From an uncultured Ruminococcus sp. (GTDB lineage Bacteria; Bacillota; Clostridia; Oscillospirales; Ruminococcaceae), in the NCBI GenBank assembly GCA_947589205.1, contig CANQCJ010000120.1, forward strand, positions 1-6,635: a DNA stretch of 6,635 nucleotides. Reading direction: 5' to 3'. Every line of letters begins with the position of its first letter. Positions within the stretch are counted from its first letter, which is position 1. A program made the translations under genes and the position numbers. The notes below the pieces were generated by a model that did no database searches, was not told the DNA's origin, and saw only the letters and a program-made list of their open reading frames with translations. Positions 5,484 through 6,635 of the stretch are shown here, one piece after another.

Positions 5484-6546
5484 TGAATTGTATAATTATA
5501 TCTCTTATTTAAATAACGGTTCTATCTTCGACAGTTACGCCAAAGCGCAGGCGGTCATTTCGCGGCATACAACGCCTATATGCAGTGTCAGCGGAGGAGC
5601 GGACAGCGATATCATGTTAGATATTGTTCACAGTGTTGACGAAGCGGGCAATGTTAAATATTACTGGCTCGATACGGGGTTTGAATACGCGGCGACCAAA
5701 GAGCATTTGACGGAGCTTGAACAGAAATACGGTATTGAGATCTTGCGTGTTAAAGCCGAAAAGTCTATTCCTGCTTGTGTCAAAGAATACGGCGTGCCGT
5801 TTCTTTCTAAATATGTTTCTGAACAGATGATGCGGCTTCAAAAGCATAATTTTCAGTGGGAGGACGAGCCTTTAGAGGTGCTTTTGCAGAAATACCCTAA
5901 TTGTAAAATAGCTCTTCAATGGTGGTGTGTTGAACGTTATTCCGACAAAGACGGTGTTCAGAAAATAAGCCGTTTTTCGATTTACCGTAACAAATGGCTG
6001 AAAGAATTTATTATTTCTAACCCGCCCGATTTTCCCATATCAAATGAGTGCTGCGAATACGCGAAGAAACGCCCTGCGAAGCGCGTTATCAAGGACTTCG
6101 GCGCAGATCTGAACATTACCGGCATTCGCAAAGCCGAGGGCGGTATCCGTTCGGCAAGTTTTACAAGCTGCTTTTCCGAAAGCCCGACAGGCTGTGATAC
6201 TTTCCGTCCGATATTCTTTTACACCGATTATGACAAGCAGGTCTATAATGAATTTTTGGGCGTTAAAAATTCGCGGTGTTATACCGAATACGGCATGAAG
6301 CGGACAAGCTGTGTCGGCTGTCCGTTCAATCGTAAGGTACTTGATGAGCTTGAAATTATCAAGGCGTTTGAGCCGAAATTGTATAAAGCGGCGGTCGGGA
6401 TCTTCGGAAAGTCGTACGAGTATACCGCGAAATATCGGGCGTTTGTGAAAGAAATGAAATTTGAACGTTACGGAATCGAATATAACGAAGCTTTAAAATT
6501 TACAAGACGTTTATCTTGTGCGGACTACATAAAAAATGGCTTTTAA
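5473..6546 (+). CDS. PAPS reductase family PP-loop protein with APS-reductase-like cysteines
   Basis: The 357-residue product belongs to the adenylyl-activating PP-loop superfamily. The PP-loop is VSGGADSD (residues 39-46). The family YWLDTGFEY strand follows near 60-68. Four cysteines resemble the [4Fe-4S] set of APS reductases: CCEYAKKRP (C193, C194) and SCVGCPF (C280, C283). It lacks an obvious C-terminal catalytic ECGLH motif, so it is unlikely to be a normal sulphate-assimilation CysH; DNA phosphorothioation protein DndC and many phage proteins are in the same family. Two ATGs (5470, 5473) are possible; GGGGG at 5462-5466 is better spaced from 5473. The long upstream extension of the frame to 5389 is within the preceding gene and is not used. 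It is GC-richer than rep and NERD, closer to host composition. Substrate unknown. Confidence 0.85.
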   Translation: MMDNELYNYISYLNNGSIFDSYAKAQAVISRHTTPICSVSGGADSDIMLDIVHSVDEAGNVKYYWLDTGFEYAATKEHLTELEQKYGIEILRVKAEKSIPACVKEYGVPFLSKYVSEQMMRLQKHNFQWEDEPLEVLLQKYPNCKIALQWWCVERYSDKDGVQKISRFSIYRNKWLKEFIISNPPDFPISNECCEYAKKRPAKRVIKDFGADLNITGIRKAEGGIRSASFTSCFSESPTGCDTFRPIFFYTDYDKQVYNEFLGVKNSRCYTEYGMKRTSCVGCPFNRKVLDELEIIKAFEPKLYKAAVGIFGKSYEYTAKYRAFVKEMKFERYGIEYNEALKFTRRLSCADYIKNGF

Positions 6547-6560
6547 GTGAAGTAAAATAA

Positions 6561-6635
6561 AAGGAGACCGGCTATGAAAAGTCAATAGAAAAACATCAGA
6601 ATTAACAGAAAGTTAACAAGAGACAAAAAGAGATA
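6561..6635 (+). other. Start of a further gene with in-frame amber at codon 5 (cut by window end)
   Basis: AAGGAG (6561-6566) is followed, seven bases later, by ATG at 6574, an excellent start. The frame reads MKSQ and then TAG (6586-6588), after which the same frame stays open to the window end with a strongly basic stretch (KNIRINRKLTRDKKR). Either a 4-codon leader peptide, a gene with a nonsense mutation, or amber read-through. The TAG stops of azlD and rep are backed by further stops, so general TAG recoding is not suggested. The other two frames close quickly. Too little sequence to identify. Confidence 0.45.

Noticed and set aside
2106..6560. TTATTTTACT (2106-2115) and AGTAAAATAA (6551-6560) as terminal inverted repeats
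   Set aside because: A 10-base AT-rich match is expected by chance several times in a window of this size, and the flanks do not extend it.

Overview
The window looks like a piece of a Clostridia-type Firmicutes chromosome (Oscillospiraceae/Lachnospiraceae-like; inferred from AT-leaning codon use, GGAGG/AGGTGA-type ribosome binding sites and gene families, not from a marker gene). It joins ordinary host genes to a small accessory element that resembles an integrated filamentous phage (inovirus-like) or a relative of one.

Positions 1-1861 are host-like and moderate in GC. They hold the 3' part of a cardiolipin synthase gene, then azlC and azlD, a two-subunit branched-chain amino acid exporter. 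Positions 1862-2105 carry no convincing gene. They contain a terminator-like inverted repeat and a roughly 110-nt nested inverted-repeat structure, and the left edge of the element is probably here, since base composition drops sharply just after it.

The element proper starts with a leftward operon (2967 to 2106): a 68-aa XRE-type repressor followed by a membrane-anchored NERD-domain protein. A short divergent control region (2968-3052) has two TGTTCT-N5-AGnAC operator-like sites that overlap the predicted repressor promoter. Rightward from it run a short acidic/hydrophobic ORF, a Zot-family (gpI-like) morphogenesis ATPase, a Rep_trans-family rolling-circle initiator, a cysteine-rich small protein, a PAPS-reductase-family PP-loop protein with an APS-reductase-like CC...CxxC cysteine set, and the start of a further reading frame that is interrupted by an amber codon.

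The zot-rep junction (3990-4106) carries a 65-nt extended palindrome and a separate GC-rich hairpin with an 11-nt loop. Neither is followed by a T-run on the sense strand, so an origin/packaging-type region fits better than a terminator. Working model: repressor and NERD are the lysogeny-side genes; Rep nicks at the hairpin and drives rolling-circle replication; the Zot ATPase would extrude ssDNA; and the Cys-rich/PP-loop pair is cargo of unknown function. No coat-protein gene and no integrase are visible, so structural and integration genes either lie to the right of the window or are missing.
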